A stretch of DNA of 39,857 bases, taken from the NCBI RefSeq assembly GCF_000568405.1, contig NZ_ARZY01000040.1, positions 1-39,857 of the forward strand. The letters are read 5' to 3'. Each line of letters starts with the position of its first letter. The first letter of the stretch is position 1. Of the stretch, positions 1 to 8,948 are shown piece after piece. The notes beneath the pieces are model-generated. The model worked only from the letters and a program-made list of their open reading frames with translations. It was not told where the DNA came from and searched no databases. The position numbers and the translations under genes are program-made. Origin of the DNA: Catenovulum agarivorans DS-2 (GTDB lineage Bacteria; Pseudomonadota; Gammaproteobacteria; Enterobacterales; Alteromonadaceae).

Positions 1-3000
1 AAGACGATAGTGTCTTGATTTCAGGCAGTGGTGCAGAAACCGGTGCGGCGATAACCATTCACATTGGCAGCTTATCGATTCAAACCGTAGCGGATAGCAG
101 TGGTAACTGGACGATAGAAAGTAACGAGATAGATATCTCAGCGCTTAACAATGGCACATTAGTCGTTACTGTTACTCAAACTGATGATGCGGGTAATACA
201 TCATCTGCATCCATCAAAAATATAACGTTAGACAACACAGCCCCAAGTGCGCCAAGCATTACAACACCAATAGAAGGTGATGGTTTAGTTAACGCAGCAG
301 AAGACGATAGTGTCTTGATTGAAGGTGCAGGCGCTGAAGCCAATGCAAGTGTCACTGTCAGTATTAGTGATGGTGCAAATAGCTTAAGTCAAATGATTAC
401 GGCTGATGGCAACGGTTCTTGGTCGCTATCTGGCTCAGAGTTTGATGTGAGTACCTTTAATAATGGCACTTTAACAGTTACAGCCAGCCAAACAGATTCT
501 GCAGGCAATACATCCGTTGAGTTAAGTGAAACTGTCACCTTAGATAATGCATTGCCTAGTGTTGTTATTCATAGCTTACAGACTAATGATACAACCCCTG
601 CGCTAAGCGGCACTGTGGATGATGTTGAAGCCACGATCTCGGTTACGCTGGATGGCCAAAGTTACGATGCCGTCAATAACGCAGATGGTACCTGGACGCT
701 CGCAGATGATTTAGTCTCGACCTTGTCTGACGGTACATATGATGTTGAAGTCAGTGCTACTGATACTTTTGGTAATGTGGCAACCGATTCGACAACTGCT
801 GAGTTAGAAATTGATGCAACTAAACCTTCGGGCTTTAGCGTTGATATTGAGCAGTCACTGATTGATGCGTCCAATGATACAGCAATGAGTTTTGTATTTG
901 CTAACGCCGAGGTGGGTACAAGTTACCAAGCGAGCGTGAGTGATGGTACAAACACAGTCAGTGTATCTGGCTCGGTTGAAGCGGTGGATGCACAAGTAAC
1001 ATCCATAGATGTTTCTGGATTGGCCGAAGGCAGCTTAACCTTAAGCGTTACCCTGACAGACAGTTTTGGTAATCAAAGTGATGCGGTTACTGATACGGTT
1101 GATAAGTTATATCAAAAAGCGCCTGAAATTGTTGATGGTGCAAGTGTTGATGTCACTATGAGCGAAGACGCCAGCCCGACACCATTTGCCTTAACATTAA
1201 ATGCAACCGATGCAAATGATGACGTATTAACTTGGTCAGTCGCTACTGCGGCTGCGAATGGGGCTGCTTCAGTTGAAACAACAGGTAACAGTGTTGCAGT
1301 GAATTACCAACCTAACGGTAATTTTAACGGTAATGATAGTTTTGTTGTGCAAGTAACTGATGGCATTGATAGTGCGAATATTACTGTAAATGTTGTGGTA
1401 AATGCGCAAAACGACGCACCTGTTATTTCAGGTACGCCAGCGACAACGGTTGCGGAAGATAGTTCGTATAGCTTTACACCGAATGCCACAGACATTGATA
1501 GCAGTCAGTTAACCTTTAGCATTAGCAACGCACCTGCTTGGATATCATTTGATACCAGCACAGGGGCGTTAACTGGCACACCAACCAATACACATGTTGG
1601 CACAAGCAGCAATATTGTCATTAGTGTGACTGACGGGTTAGCAACATCCAGCCTGGCAGCGTTTGACGTGACAGTGACGAATGTGAATGATGCGCCAGTT
1701 GGGCAAGATATGAATGTGACGACACTAGAAGACGCTAGTGTCACCATTGAGCCACAATTGCAAGATGATGACGCAGACTCATTGTCACTGTCGCTAGCAA
1801 GTACACCAACGCAAGGCGTTCTTAATCAATCAGGGGCAGGCTGGCACTATCAACCAAACTCAGATGCAAATGGTACAGACAGTTTCAGCTATACCGTATC
1901 AGACGGGCAAGCCTCATCAGAAGTCTATACTGTTAACATCAACATTACGCCAGTAAACGATGTGCCTGTCGCAGCGGATGATTTGATTGAGCTAGAGCGT
2001 GTTGACAGCGATGCATACACACTCGATGTGCTGGCAAATGACTTTGATGTAGATGGGGACTCGCTTATCTTAGAAGGCGCCAAAGCAAGTGTTGGTACCG
2101 TCAGTATTCAAAATGGACAACTGCAATTCCAAGCACCAGACAACTTTATTGGCAGTGCTAGGTTGAGCTACTCATTACGAGACGGCAATCAAGGACGTGC
2201 AAGCGCGGTTGCGAATGTCACCATTACAGGAGACTTAACCACAGAGCCGCCAACGATTACCGCACCGACTGATATTGAAGTGGATGCAACAGGCCTAATT
2301 ACCAAAGTTGACTTAGGTGTTGCAACCGCAGTCGATTCACAAGGCAATCCACTGCCAGTATCTTTAGTTGATGGCGTCACTGTATTTGCACCAGGGCAGC
2401 ATATTGTTTATTGGCAAGCAGAAGATTCACAAGGTAATTTGAGCACAGCCCAACAGCAATTAGATGTTCACCCACTCATCTCGTTAAGCAAAGACCAAGT
2501 TGTACCAGAAGGTCAATCAGTATCGGTACGAGTATTGTTAAATGGCCCATCTCCAGTGTATCCATTGGACATTCCATTTACCGTCAGTGGCAGCGCCACT
2601 GCAACGGAAGACCACACACTGACAGACGGAACAGTGACCATTACATCGGGTACACAAACCAATATCACCTTTGACGTCTTAACGGATACTGAAGTCGAAG
2701 CGGATGAAGATATTATTATTACGCTTGGTGGCGCCGACAGCTTGAACTTAGGGGCCAAACGCGCTACTCGAATTCGAATCAGTGAAGCGAATATTGCGCC
2801 AAATGTGAGCTTGGGCGTTGCGCAAAATAATGAAAACCGACTGACAGTGACAACCGATGGTGGATTGGTGCGCATCACCGCACAAGTATCCGATCCAAAC
2901 CCAGCGGATACAGTAACGACCGAGTGGCAGGCTGACAATAATCTAGTCAATACCAGTGTTGATGATTTATTGTTTGAGTTTGACCCATCCGGCTTAACCG

Positions 3001-4667
3001 CAGGCATATACAAAGTCAGTTTTGAGGCTGTGGATACAGGATCGCTTAAAGACAGCGAAGCGGTATATATCGATGTGCGTGAATCACTGCAAGTGTTAAC
3101 GGACATTGATACGGATGGCGACTTAATTCCAGACAACGAGGAAGGTTACTCTGACTCAGACGGCGATGGTATTCCAGACTTCCAGGATGCGATTTCAGAC
3201 TGTAATGTCGTACCAGAGCTTGTTTCGCAGCAAGATGGCTTCTTAGTGGAAGGTGATCCGGGCGTATGTTTACGCCGAGGCACAATATCCGCGGTGGGTG
3301 AGTCTGGTGGCCTGTTGGTCTCGAACGACGAAGCTGCAAGTTTAGGCGTTGATGAACAAGCACAAGTGATAGATGGCCTAGTCGACTTTATCGCATATGG
3401 TTTACCACAAGCCGGTCAAACCTATCAGTTAGTTGTGCCACAACGTAGCCCAATCCCACAAAATGCGATTTATCGTAAATATAGTGAAAGTCGCAATGAA
3501 TGGTTTACCTTTGTACATGAAGAAGATGGTGATAATAAGCTATACAGTACCGAAGGTGAGCCAGGAATTTGTCCACCGCCGGGTGATGATAGTTGGGTGG
3601 AAGGATTAAATGCAGGGCATTGGTGTGTGCAGTTGGTTATTAAAGATGGAGGCATCTATGATGACGATGGTGAAGCCAATGGTGCGATAGTCGATCCAGG
3701 TGGGGTTGCTATTGAACTAAATGGCAATCAAATTCCGGTTGCGGTAGATGACAGTGCAGAATTGCGTTGGAACACCAGTATGTCAATTGATGTACTGTCG
3801 AACGACACAGATGCAGATAATGATGTGCTGCGTGTGACCAGCGCGACAGCAAACTTTGGTCAGATAACGGAGATGTCAGGCAATCGCCTGACCTATCAAC
3901 CAAATGCAAATTACGCCGGACCAGACACAATTACATATGCGATAACGGATGACCAAGGTGGTACCGCCTCTGCGAAAGTGGCAGTGACGGTGTTGCCAAA
4001 CAGAGCGCCAATAGCAAATGCAGACACAGCATCAACCACCCACAAACAGAGTGTTGTGATTGATGCGTTGGCAAATGATAGTGACCCAGATGGAGATCAA
4101 ATTAACTTAGTCAGTGCTGATGCTAACAACCAAGGTTTAGCAGAAATCATCAATGGACAAATTGTTTACACCCCGAATATAGGTTTATCGGGCCAAGTAA
4201 CCATTTCATATCAAATTGAAGACATCTATAACTTGGTTGCCAGCAATACTGTTACAGTCGATGTCTCTGGAAATGATGCGCCGGTTGCGGTAGACGATAG
4301 TTTATCAATTGAAGGTAACGAATCATTTATCGACCTCTCTGTTTTAGACAATGACACTGACAGCAATGCAGATTCATTATCTATCGAGTCGGTTAGCGCC
4401 ACCTATGGTAGTGTGAGCGTCATCAATAACAGAGTTATTCGCTACGTACCACAAGCTGGTTACACAGGTATTGATACAGTCACCTATCGTATCAATGACG
4501 GTTACGGAGGTACGGATACAGCCAGTGTGACGGTTAATATTGCAGGACCAGAAGTGATTACGGTGACCAATAAATCGTCAGGTGGCAGTACATCTGGCTG
4601 GGCATTATTGAGTTTAATGTTGATGGGCTTGCGCCGCACATTGTTCAGAGAAAAAGGTAATAAATAA
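1..4667 (+). CDS. Giant modular surface protein with Ig-like/cadherin-like repeats and GlyGly-CTERM-type C-terminus (5' partial)
   Basis: The reading frame is open from the left edge (first whole codon at position 3), so the start lies outside; about 1554 codons are visible. Numbering from the codon at 15, modules in order are: Ig-like repeats (about 1-365), cadherin-like and putative-Ig modules with NDAPV linkers (about 368-740), a HYR-like module (742-818), a Calx-beta-like module with VPEGQ (821-920), a further beta module, an acidic thrombospondin-3-like calcium motif (about 1029-1062, DTDGD and DSDGDG), a choice-of-anchor-U-like domain ending in GAIVDPGG (about 1063-1235), and three VAVDDS-type cadherin-like modules. 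The last 35 residues have SSGGSTSG, a hydrophobic stretch and an Arg/Lys-rich tail, the layout of rhombosortase-processed GlyGly-CTERM proteins. It is probably an exported adhesin or matrix protein; the ligand is unknown. Its TAA overlaps the ATG of the next gene. Confidence 0.85.
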   Translation, partial: DDSVLISGSGAETGAAITIHIGSLSIQTVADSSGNWTIESNEIDISALNNGTLVVTVTQTDDAGNTSSASIKNITLDNTAPSAPSITTPIEGDGLVNAAEDDSVLIEGAGAEANASVTVSISDGANSLSQMITADGNGSWSLSGSEFDVSTFNNGTLTVTASQTDSAGNTSVELSETVTLDNALPSVVIHSLQTNDTTPALSGTVDDVEATISVTLDGQSYDAVNNADGTWTLADDLVSTLSDGTYDVEVSATDTFGNVATDSTTAELEIDATKPSGFSVDIEQSLIDASNDTAMSFVFANAEVGTSYQASVSDGTNTVSVSGSVEAVDAQVTSIDVSGLAEGSLTLSVTLTDSFGNQSDAVTDTVDKLYQKAPEIVDGASVDVTMSEDASPTPFALTLNATDANDDVLTWSVATAAANGAASVETTGNSVAVNYQPNGNFNGNDSFVVQVTDGIDSANITVNVVVNAQNDAPVISGTPATTVAEDSSYSFTPNATDIDSSQLTFSISNAPAWISFDTSTGALTGTPTNTHVGTSSNIVISVTDGLATSSLAAFDVTVTNVNDAPVGQDMNVTTLEDASVTIEPQLQDDDADSLSLSLASTPTQGVLNQSGAGWHYQPNSDANGTDSFSYTVSDGQASSEVYTVNINITPVNDVPVAADDLIELERVDSDAYTLDVLANDFDVDGDSLILEGAKASVGTVSIQNGQLQFQAPDNFIGSARLSYSLRDGNQGRASAVANVTITGDLTTEPPTITAPTDIEVDATGLITKVDLGVATAVDSQGNPLPVSLVDGVTVFAPGQHIVYWQAEDSQGNLSTAQQQLDVHPLISLSKDQVVPEGQSVSVRVLLNGPSPVYPLDIPFTVSGSATATEDHTLTDGTVTITSGTQTNITFDVLTDTEVEADEDIIITLGGADSLNLGAKRATRIRISEANIAPNVSLGVAQNNENRLTVTTDGGLVRITAQVSDPNPADTVTTEWQADNNLVNTSVDDLLFEFDPSGLTAGIYKVSFEAVDTGSLKDSEAVYIDVRESLQVLTDIDTDGDLIPDNEEGYSDSDGDGIPDFQDAISDCNVVPELVSQQDGFLVEGDPGVCLRRGTISAVGESGGLLVSNDEAASLGVDEQAQVIDGLVDFIAYGLPQAGQTYQLVVPQRSPIPQNAIYRKYSESRNEWFTFVHEEDGDNKLYSTEGEPGICPPPGDDSWVEGLNAGHWCVQLVIKDGGIYDDDGEANGAIVDPGGVAIELNGNQIPVAVDDSAELRWNTSMSIDVLSNDTDADNDVLRVTSATANFGQITEMSGNRLTYQPNANYAGPDTITYAITDDQGGTASAKVAVTVLPNRAPIANADTASTTHKQSVVIDALANDSDPDGDQINLVSADANNQGLAEIINGQIVYTPNIGLSGQVTISYQIEDIYNLVASNTVTVDVSGNDAPVAVDDSLSIEGNESFIDLSVLDNDTDSNADSLSIESVSATYGSVSVINNRVIRYVPQAGYTGIDTVTYRINDGYGGTDTASVTVNIAGPEVITVTNKSSGGSTSGWALLSLMLMGLRRTLFREKGNK

Positions 4668-5248
4668 TGAAATTTGCATTTAAAGGTTTAAGTGTATTGT
4701 TGTTGGCGGCTTCTCCATTGTGCGCGCAGCCGCTCAGCACATCTATTGGCATTGGCCATGCGAGCACTGATTTGCAGGCAGACCACGCAGATATCGTTGC
4801 GCAAGATACATCATCGACAAGCTGGCAAGTGGGGTTACACTATCAATTTGATGTGTTGCGAGTTGATTTTAATTATATTGATTTGGGGGAAGGGCAGGTT
4901 AAATTAGCCTCGGCTACTTTCACCCCAGATGAATACCATCAGGCGGTGAGCTCTGTATCGCCTGTTTTATCCTCGGGTTATGGTTTAGGGGTAGCAGTGC
5001 CGATAAAGAGCGCTTCGAAATGGCAATTGAATGCTCAAATGGGTATGTTCATCTGGGATAATGAAATTGTTAGTGTGCATTCACAAGGTGGGCGTTTAAC
5101 ATCGACAGAGCATGGCTCAGATGGTTATATTGGAGCTGATTTTAGCTACCAGCTGATGGAAAACATATCGGTTGGTGTCGAGTACAGGCTCTATACTTTA
5201 TCAGAATCAATTAACAACTTGACGCTGCAGGCCAAATATCATTTTTGA
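4667..5248 (+). CDS. Small outer-membrane beta-barrel protein (OmpA-like barrel)
   Basis: The 193-residue product starts with a clear signal peptide (MKFAFKGLSVLLLAASPLCA, likely cut near residue 20) and then shows alternating amphipathic strands typical of an eight-strand OmpA-like barrel, including YIDLGEG and a glycine-rich GYGLGVAVPI strand. It ends in YHF, the aromatic C-terminus recognised by the BAM machinery. There is no periplasmic peptidoglycan-binding domain, so this is a barrel only. The ATG overlaps the stop codon of the giant surface protein by one base (TAATG), and AAGG at 4654-4657 is a plausible ribosome site, so translational coupling is likely. The pairing suggests a role in presenting or exporting the upstream protein, but that is inference. 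Function beyond an outer-membrane barrel is not known. Confidence 0.8.
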   Translation: MKFAFKGLSVLLLAASPLCAQPLSTSIGIGHASTDLQADHADIVAQDTSSTSWQVGLHYQFDVLRVDFNYIDLGEGQVKLASATFTPDEYHQAVSSVSPVLSSGYGLGVAVPIKSASKWQLNAQMGMFIWDNEIVSVHSQGGRLTSTEHGSDGYIGADFSYQLMENISVGVEYRLYTLSESINNLTLQAKYHF

Positions 5249-5264
5249 TGTTTTAGTGAAAGAT

Positions 5265-5298
5265 AGTAGGCGCGATTACAAAACCAATCGTGCCTACT
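5265..5298. terminator. Bidirectional terminator-like hairpin between convergent genes
   Basis: A 13-pair stem (5265-5277 with 5286-5298, one G-U pair, loop of 8) lies between the barrel gene and the end of metK. Both sides are T-rich or A-rich, though neither has a long perfect T tract. Its position between convergent genes fits shared termination. Confidence 0.6.
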
Positions 5299-5306
5299 CA
5301 ATTTAT

Positions 5307-6458
5307 TTATAAACCTGCCGCAGCTTGTAAAGCTTCAGCTTTGTCGGTTTTTTCCCATGGGAATTCGTCTCGGCCAAAGTGACCATATGCAGCTGTTGCT
5401 TGGTATATAGGGCGTTCCAAATCTAGCATTTTGATTAAGCCATAAGGGCGTAAATCAAAAAGTTCTCGCACTAAAGCCACCAATTTATCTTCAGCTATTT
5501 TGCCAGTACCAAAGGTATCAATACTGATAGAAGTCGGCTCTGCAACACCAATCGCGTATGAAACTTGAATTTCACAACGCTCAGCTAAACCTGCTGCAAC
5601 TATATTTTTTGCAACATAACGGCCAGCATAAGCGGCACTGCGGTCTACTTTTGATGGATCTTTACCTGAAAAAGCTCCACCACCATGACGGGCCATACCA
5701 CCATAGGTGTCAACAATAATCTTACGACCCGTTAAACCACAGTCGCCCATTGGCCCACCTATTACAAATCGGCCTGTTGGGTTAATGAAAAATTTAGTAT
5801 TGGTTGATAACCATTCAGCAGGTAATACTGGCTTAATGATTTCTTCCATTACAGCTTCACGCAAATCTTCAGTTGAAACACTGTCACAATGTTGAGTTGA
5901 TAAAACAACTGCGTCAATCGCAACAGGTTTGCCATTTTCGTAAGCAAAAGTCACTTGGCTTTTTGCGTCAGGACGTAACCATGGCAAGGTCCCATTTTTG
6001 CGTACTTCCGCTTGGCGTTTAACGAGTCTGTGAGAATAAGTGATGGGCGCAGGCATTAAAACTTCAGTTTCATTGCTTGCATAACCAAACATTAAACCTT
6101 GGTCACCAGCACCTTGGTCTTCTGGGCGAGCTCGGTCTACACCTTGGTTAATATCAGGTGATTGTTTACCTATGGTATTTAAAATGGCACAAGAATCAGC
6201 ATCAAAGCCCATATCTGAATGGGTATAACCGATTTCGCGTACGGTTTTTCGGGTCAACTCTTCAATATCAACCCAAGCGCTAGTTGTAACTTCACCACCA
6301 ACCATGACCATGCCGGTTTTTACGTAGGTTTCGCATGCTACGCGAGCTTGTGGGTCTTGAGCCAAAATAGCGTCTAATACCGCATCAGAGATCTGATCGG
6401 CAATTTTATCTGGATGACCTTCTGATACTGATTCAGAGGTAAATACATGTCTGGCCAT
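5307..6458 (-). CDS. metK: S-adenosylmethionine synthase
   Basis: The product makes S-adenosylmethionine from methionine and ATP in the cytoplasm. The 383-residue protein matches the usual length of about 384. It begins [18 protein letters not shown] and keeps the family signatures [12 protein letters not shown] and [16 protein letters not shown] (ATP, Mg and K sites). The frame stays open 26 codons further upstream to 6536, but the conserved N-terminus begins at the ATG at 6456-6458, which has AGGA about nine bases upstream, and the longer extension would overlap the predicted -10 element. Four tandem met boxes upstream (6560-6591) point to repression by MetJ with SAM as co-repressor. The gene is transcribed away from tkt, as in many gammaproteobacteria. 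Confidence 0.98.
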   Translation of the reverse strand: MARHVFTSESVSEGHPDKIADQISDAVLDAILAQDPQARVACETYVKTGMVMVGGEVTTSAWVDIEELTRKTVREIGYTHSDMGFDADSCAILNTIGKQSPDINQGVDRARPEDQGAGDQGLMFGYASNETEVLMPAPITYSHRLVKRQAEVRKNGTLPWLRPDAKSQVTFAYENGKPVAIDAVVLSTQHCDSVSTEDLREAVMEEIIKPVLPAEWLSTNTKFFINPTGRFVIGGPMGDCGLTGRKIIVDTYGGMARHGGGAFSGKDPSKVDRSAAYAGRYVAKNIVAAGLAERCEIQVSYAIGVAEPTSISIDTFGTGKIAEDKLVALVRELFDLRPYGLIKMLDLERPIYQATAAYGHFGRDEFPWEKTDKAEALQAAAGL

Positions 6459-6535
6459 TTTAAGAATCCTAGTCAAAATTTTATTCGCGTGGCTTGAAAG
6501 CTGCAGCCTGACGAACAGTGTAAATAGATAAGACA

Positions 6536-6563
6536 ATTCTAATGGTTAATCGATAATTTGCAA
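6536..6563 (-). promoter_or_regulatory. Predicted metK promoter
   Basis: On the minus strand TTGCAA (6558-6563) and TAGAAT (6536-6541) are spaced by 16 bases, a good sigma-70 pair. The -35 overlaps the edge of the met-box array, as expected for MetJ repression. It would give a leader of about 70 bases. Confidence 0.55.
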
Positions 6564-6591
6564 GTCTTTACGTCTAGACGTCTAAACTTCC
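6560..6591 (-). promoter_or_regulatory. MetJ operator: four tandem met boxes
   Basis: Read on the plus strand, four contiguous 8-mers match the MetJ consensus AGACGTCT: GCAAGTCT (5/8), TTACGTCT (6/8), AGACGTCT (8/8, at 6576-6583) and AAACTTCC (5/8). Tandem 8-bp boxes with a perfect central copy are the hallmark of MetJ sites. The array abuts the predicted metK -35, so binding of MetJ-SAM should block metK transcription. Confidence 0.85.
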
Positions 6592-6697
6592 AAATGTTTA
6601 TTTCATTTTTCGCATGCTAATTATGAATTTTTATATAGTAATACTTATTCTTTTCTACTGGTGTTCTATGCTAGAATATGCGCGATTTTTGCTAGGA

Positions 6698-6711
6698 ATA
6701 TTCGCGAATAT
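6698..6711. promoter_or_regulatory. 14-bp perfect palindrome in the metK-tkt intergenic region, possible operator
   Basis: ATATTCGCGAATAT is a perfect dyad about 180 bases upstream of tkt. I do not recognise the regulator. A second perfect dyad, ACCGGCCGGT, is at 6784-6793. Either could be an operator for tkt; only the symmetry is certain. I found no convincing sigma-70 promoter for tkt in this 430-base region; TTGCAC followed after 17 bases by GAAAAT (about 6755-6783) is a weak candidate. Confidence 0.35.
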
Positions 6712-6887
6712 GTCATATTTGTGAATTATTATGCTGGCTATAAGTGATAAATATTTGCACTTAAATTCGGCCTAAGAGAAAATACCGGCCGGTTTTAGTC
6801 TGCCAACCTTACAGGTATAAGCGCACATGGGTTGGTACACAGTTTATTATATACTCACATAAATACAGGTTATCTTAAGGAGTTAAA

Positions 6888-8882
6888 ATGGCTTCACGCA
6901 AAGAACTTGCTAATGCTATCCGCGTACTAAGTATGGATGCGGTGCAAAAAGCAAAATCAGGTCACCCAGGTGCCCCTATGGGTATGGCTGACATCGCTCA
7001 AGTTTTATGGTGCGATTTCTTAAACCATAACCCACAAAACACTCAATGGTCTGATCGTGACCGTTTCATCTTGTCTAACGGCCATGGTTCAATGCTTATT
7101 TATTCATTGTTGCATTTATCTGGTTACGATTTACCAATGGATGAATTGAAGCAATTCCGTCAATTACATTCTAAAACTCCTGGTCACCCAGAGTACGGTT
7201 ACACAGACGGCGTTGAAACAACTACAGGTCCTTTAGGTGCCGGTATCTCTAACGCTGTGGGTTTTGCTATTGCTGAAAAAACTTTAGCAGGTCAATTCAA
7301 CCGTGAAGGCCATGAAATTGTTGACCATTACACATACTGTTTCTTAGGCGACGGTTGTTTAATGGAAGGTATCTCTCACGAAGCATGTTCTTTAGCGGGT
7401 ACTTTAGGTTTAGGTAAATTAATTGCATTTTGGGATGACAACGGTATTTCTATCGACGGTCACGTTGAAGGTTGGTTTACTGATGATACGCCTAAGCGTT
7501 TCGAATCTTACGGCTGGCACGTAATTGCTGATGTTGATGGTCACGATCCAGAAGCAATCGCTAAAGCAATTGAAGAAGCTAAGTCTGTAACTGACAAGCC
7601 TACAATGATTTGTTGTAAAACTATCATTGGTTTAGGCTCTCCTAACAAATGTGGTAGCCACGACTGTCACGGTGCACCTTTAGGTGATGAAGAAATCGCA
7701 GCTGCACGTGAATTCTTACAGTGGCCACACGCGCCATTCGAAATTCCTTCAGACGTATACGCTGGTTGGGATCAAAAAGAAGCGGGTGCTGCAAAAGAAG
7801 CTGCTTGGAATGCCAAATTTGAAGCTTACAAAGCTGCATACCCAGAATTGGCTGCAGAGTATGAGCGTCGTGTAATTAAAGGTGAATTACCAGCTGAATT
7901 CGCAGCAAAAGCGGAAGCTTTCATCGCTGAAACTCAAGCTAAAGGCGAAAAAATTGCGTCTCGTAAAGCGTCACAAAATACCATTGAAGCATTCGGTAAA
8001 ATCTTACCAGAATTGTTAGGTGGTTCTGCTGACTTAGCTGGCTCTAACTTAACTTTATGGTCTGGCTCTAAAGGCATTCAAGACGACGCTGCTGGTAACT
8101 ACATCCACTACGGTGTACGTGAATTCGGTATGTCAGGTATCATGAATGGTATTTCATTGCACGGTGGTTTCATCAACTACGGCGCAACTTTCATGATGTT
8201 TATGGAATATGCACGTAACGCAGTTCGTATGTCAGCATTAATGGGCATCCAAAATATATTTGTCTATACTCATGATTCAATCGGTCAAGGTGAAGACGGT
8301 CCAACTCACCAACCAGTTGAGCAATTAGCAAACTTACGTATGACACCAAACATGTCAACATGGCGTCCTGCTGATGCTACTGAAGCAGCTGCAGCGTGGA
8401 AAGTAGCTGTTGAGCGTCAAAAAGCCCCAACTTCATTGGTATTCAGCCGTCAAGGCTTGGCAGCTCAAGCACGTACTGCAGAGCAAGTTGCAAACATCCA
8501 AAAAGGTGGTTATGTCTTAGTTGATACTGACGGTACACCTGATGTTATTTTAATTGCGACTGGTTCAGAAGTTGAATTAGCAGTAAATTCTGCAGCGGCA
8601 TTAGCTGAAGAAGGCATCAAAGCACGTGTTGTTTCTATGCCATCTACAGATACATTTGATGCTCAATCTGCTGAATACAAAGAGTCTGTATTACCAGCTG
8701 CAGTTACTAAACGTGTTGCAATTGAAGCAGCACATGCTGACTATTGGTACAAATATGTTGGCTTCAACGGTGGTTTTGTTTGTATGACTACATTTGGTGA
8801 ATCTGCACCAGGTGGTGACTTGTTCAAACACTTTGGCTTCACTGTTGAAAATGTTGTAGCGACAGTTAAAAAATTAGGCTAA
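6888..8882 (+). CDS. tkt: Transketolase
   Basis: Thiamine-diphosphate enzyme of the non-oxidative pentose phosphate pathway, moving two-carbon ketol units between sugar phosphates. The 664-residue length equals that of E. coli TktA (663). The N-terminal ThDP domain carries [15 protein letters not shown] (GDG...N cofactor motif) with [11 protein letters not shown] near the start. The pyrimidine-binding domain carries [18 protein letters not shown], and the C-terminal domain follows. The ATG has a strong ribosome site (AAGGAG at about 6877). Codon use is strongly biased, as expected for a highly expressed central-carbon gene. It is first in the tkt-epd-pgk series, but a good terminator lies directly behind it. 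It could correspond to tktA or tktB by name; the position next to epd-pgk favours the tktA ortholog. Confidence 0.97.
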   Translation: MASRKELANAIRVLSMDAVQKAKSGHPGAPMGMADIAQVLWCDFLNHNPQNTQWSDRDRFILSNGHGSMLIYSLLHLSGYDLPMDELKQFRQLHSKTPGHPEYGYTDGVETTTGPLGAGISNAVGFAIAEKTLAGQFNREGHEIVDHYTYCFLGDGCLMEGISHEACSLAGTLGLGKLIAFWDDNGISIDGHVEGWFTDDTPKRFESYGWHVIADVDGHDPEAIAKAIEEAKSVTDKPTMICCKTIIGLGSPNKCGSHDCHGAPLGDEEIAAAREFLQWPHAPFEIPSDVYAGWDQKEAGAAKEAAWNAKFEAYKAAYPELAAEYERRVIKGELPAEFAAKAEAFIAETQAKGEKIASRKASQNTIEAFGKILPELLGGSADLAGSNLTLWSGSKGIQDDAAGNYIHYGVREFGMSGIMNGISLHGGFINYGATFMMFMEYARNAVRMSALMGIQNIFVYTHDSIGQGEDGPTHQPVEQLANLRMTPNMSTWRPADATEAAAAWKVAVERQKAPTSLVFSRQGLAAQARTAEQVANIQKGGYVLVDTDGTPDVILIATGSEVELAVNSAAALAEEGIKARVVSMPSTDTFDAQSAEYKESVLPAAVTKRVAIEAAHADYWYKYVGFNGGFVCMTTFGESAPGGDLFKHFGFTVENVVATVKKLG

Positions 8883-8900
8883 TTTAGTCACTTAAATTAT

Positions 8901-8928
8901 AAAAAGGCAGACTTGATCTGCCTTTTTT
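8901..8928 (+). terminator. Rho-independent terminator between tkt and epd
   Basis: An 11-pair perfect stem (8901-8911 with 8917-8927, loop CTTGA) is followed by a run of T. Its end is only about seven bases before the epd ribosome site, so epd would depend on readthrough or on an unseen promoter. Confidence 0.85.
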
Positions 8929-8948
8929 GCGCTTTGGAGAGTCTAGCT

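Noticed and set aside
2513-3136. Long open frame on the minus strand inside the surface-protein gene (207 codons)
   Set aside because: A shadow of the biased codon use of the plus-strand repeats; composition is not protein-like and no ribosome site is seen. Similar minus-strand frames in aceF, aceE, pgk and tkt were dismissed for the same reason.
6459-6536. N-terminal extension of metK by 26 residues
   Set aside because: The extension is not family-like, overlaps the predicted -10, and the internal ATG has a ribosome site and the canonical N-terminus.
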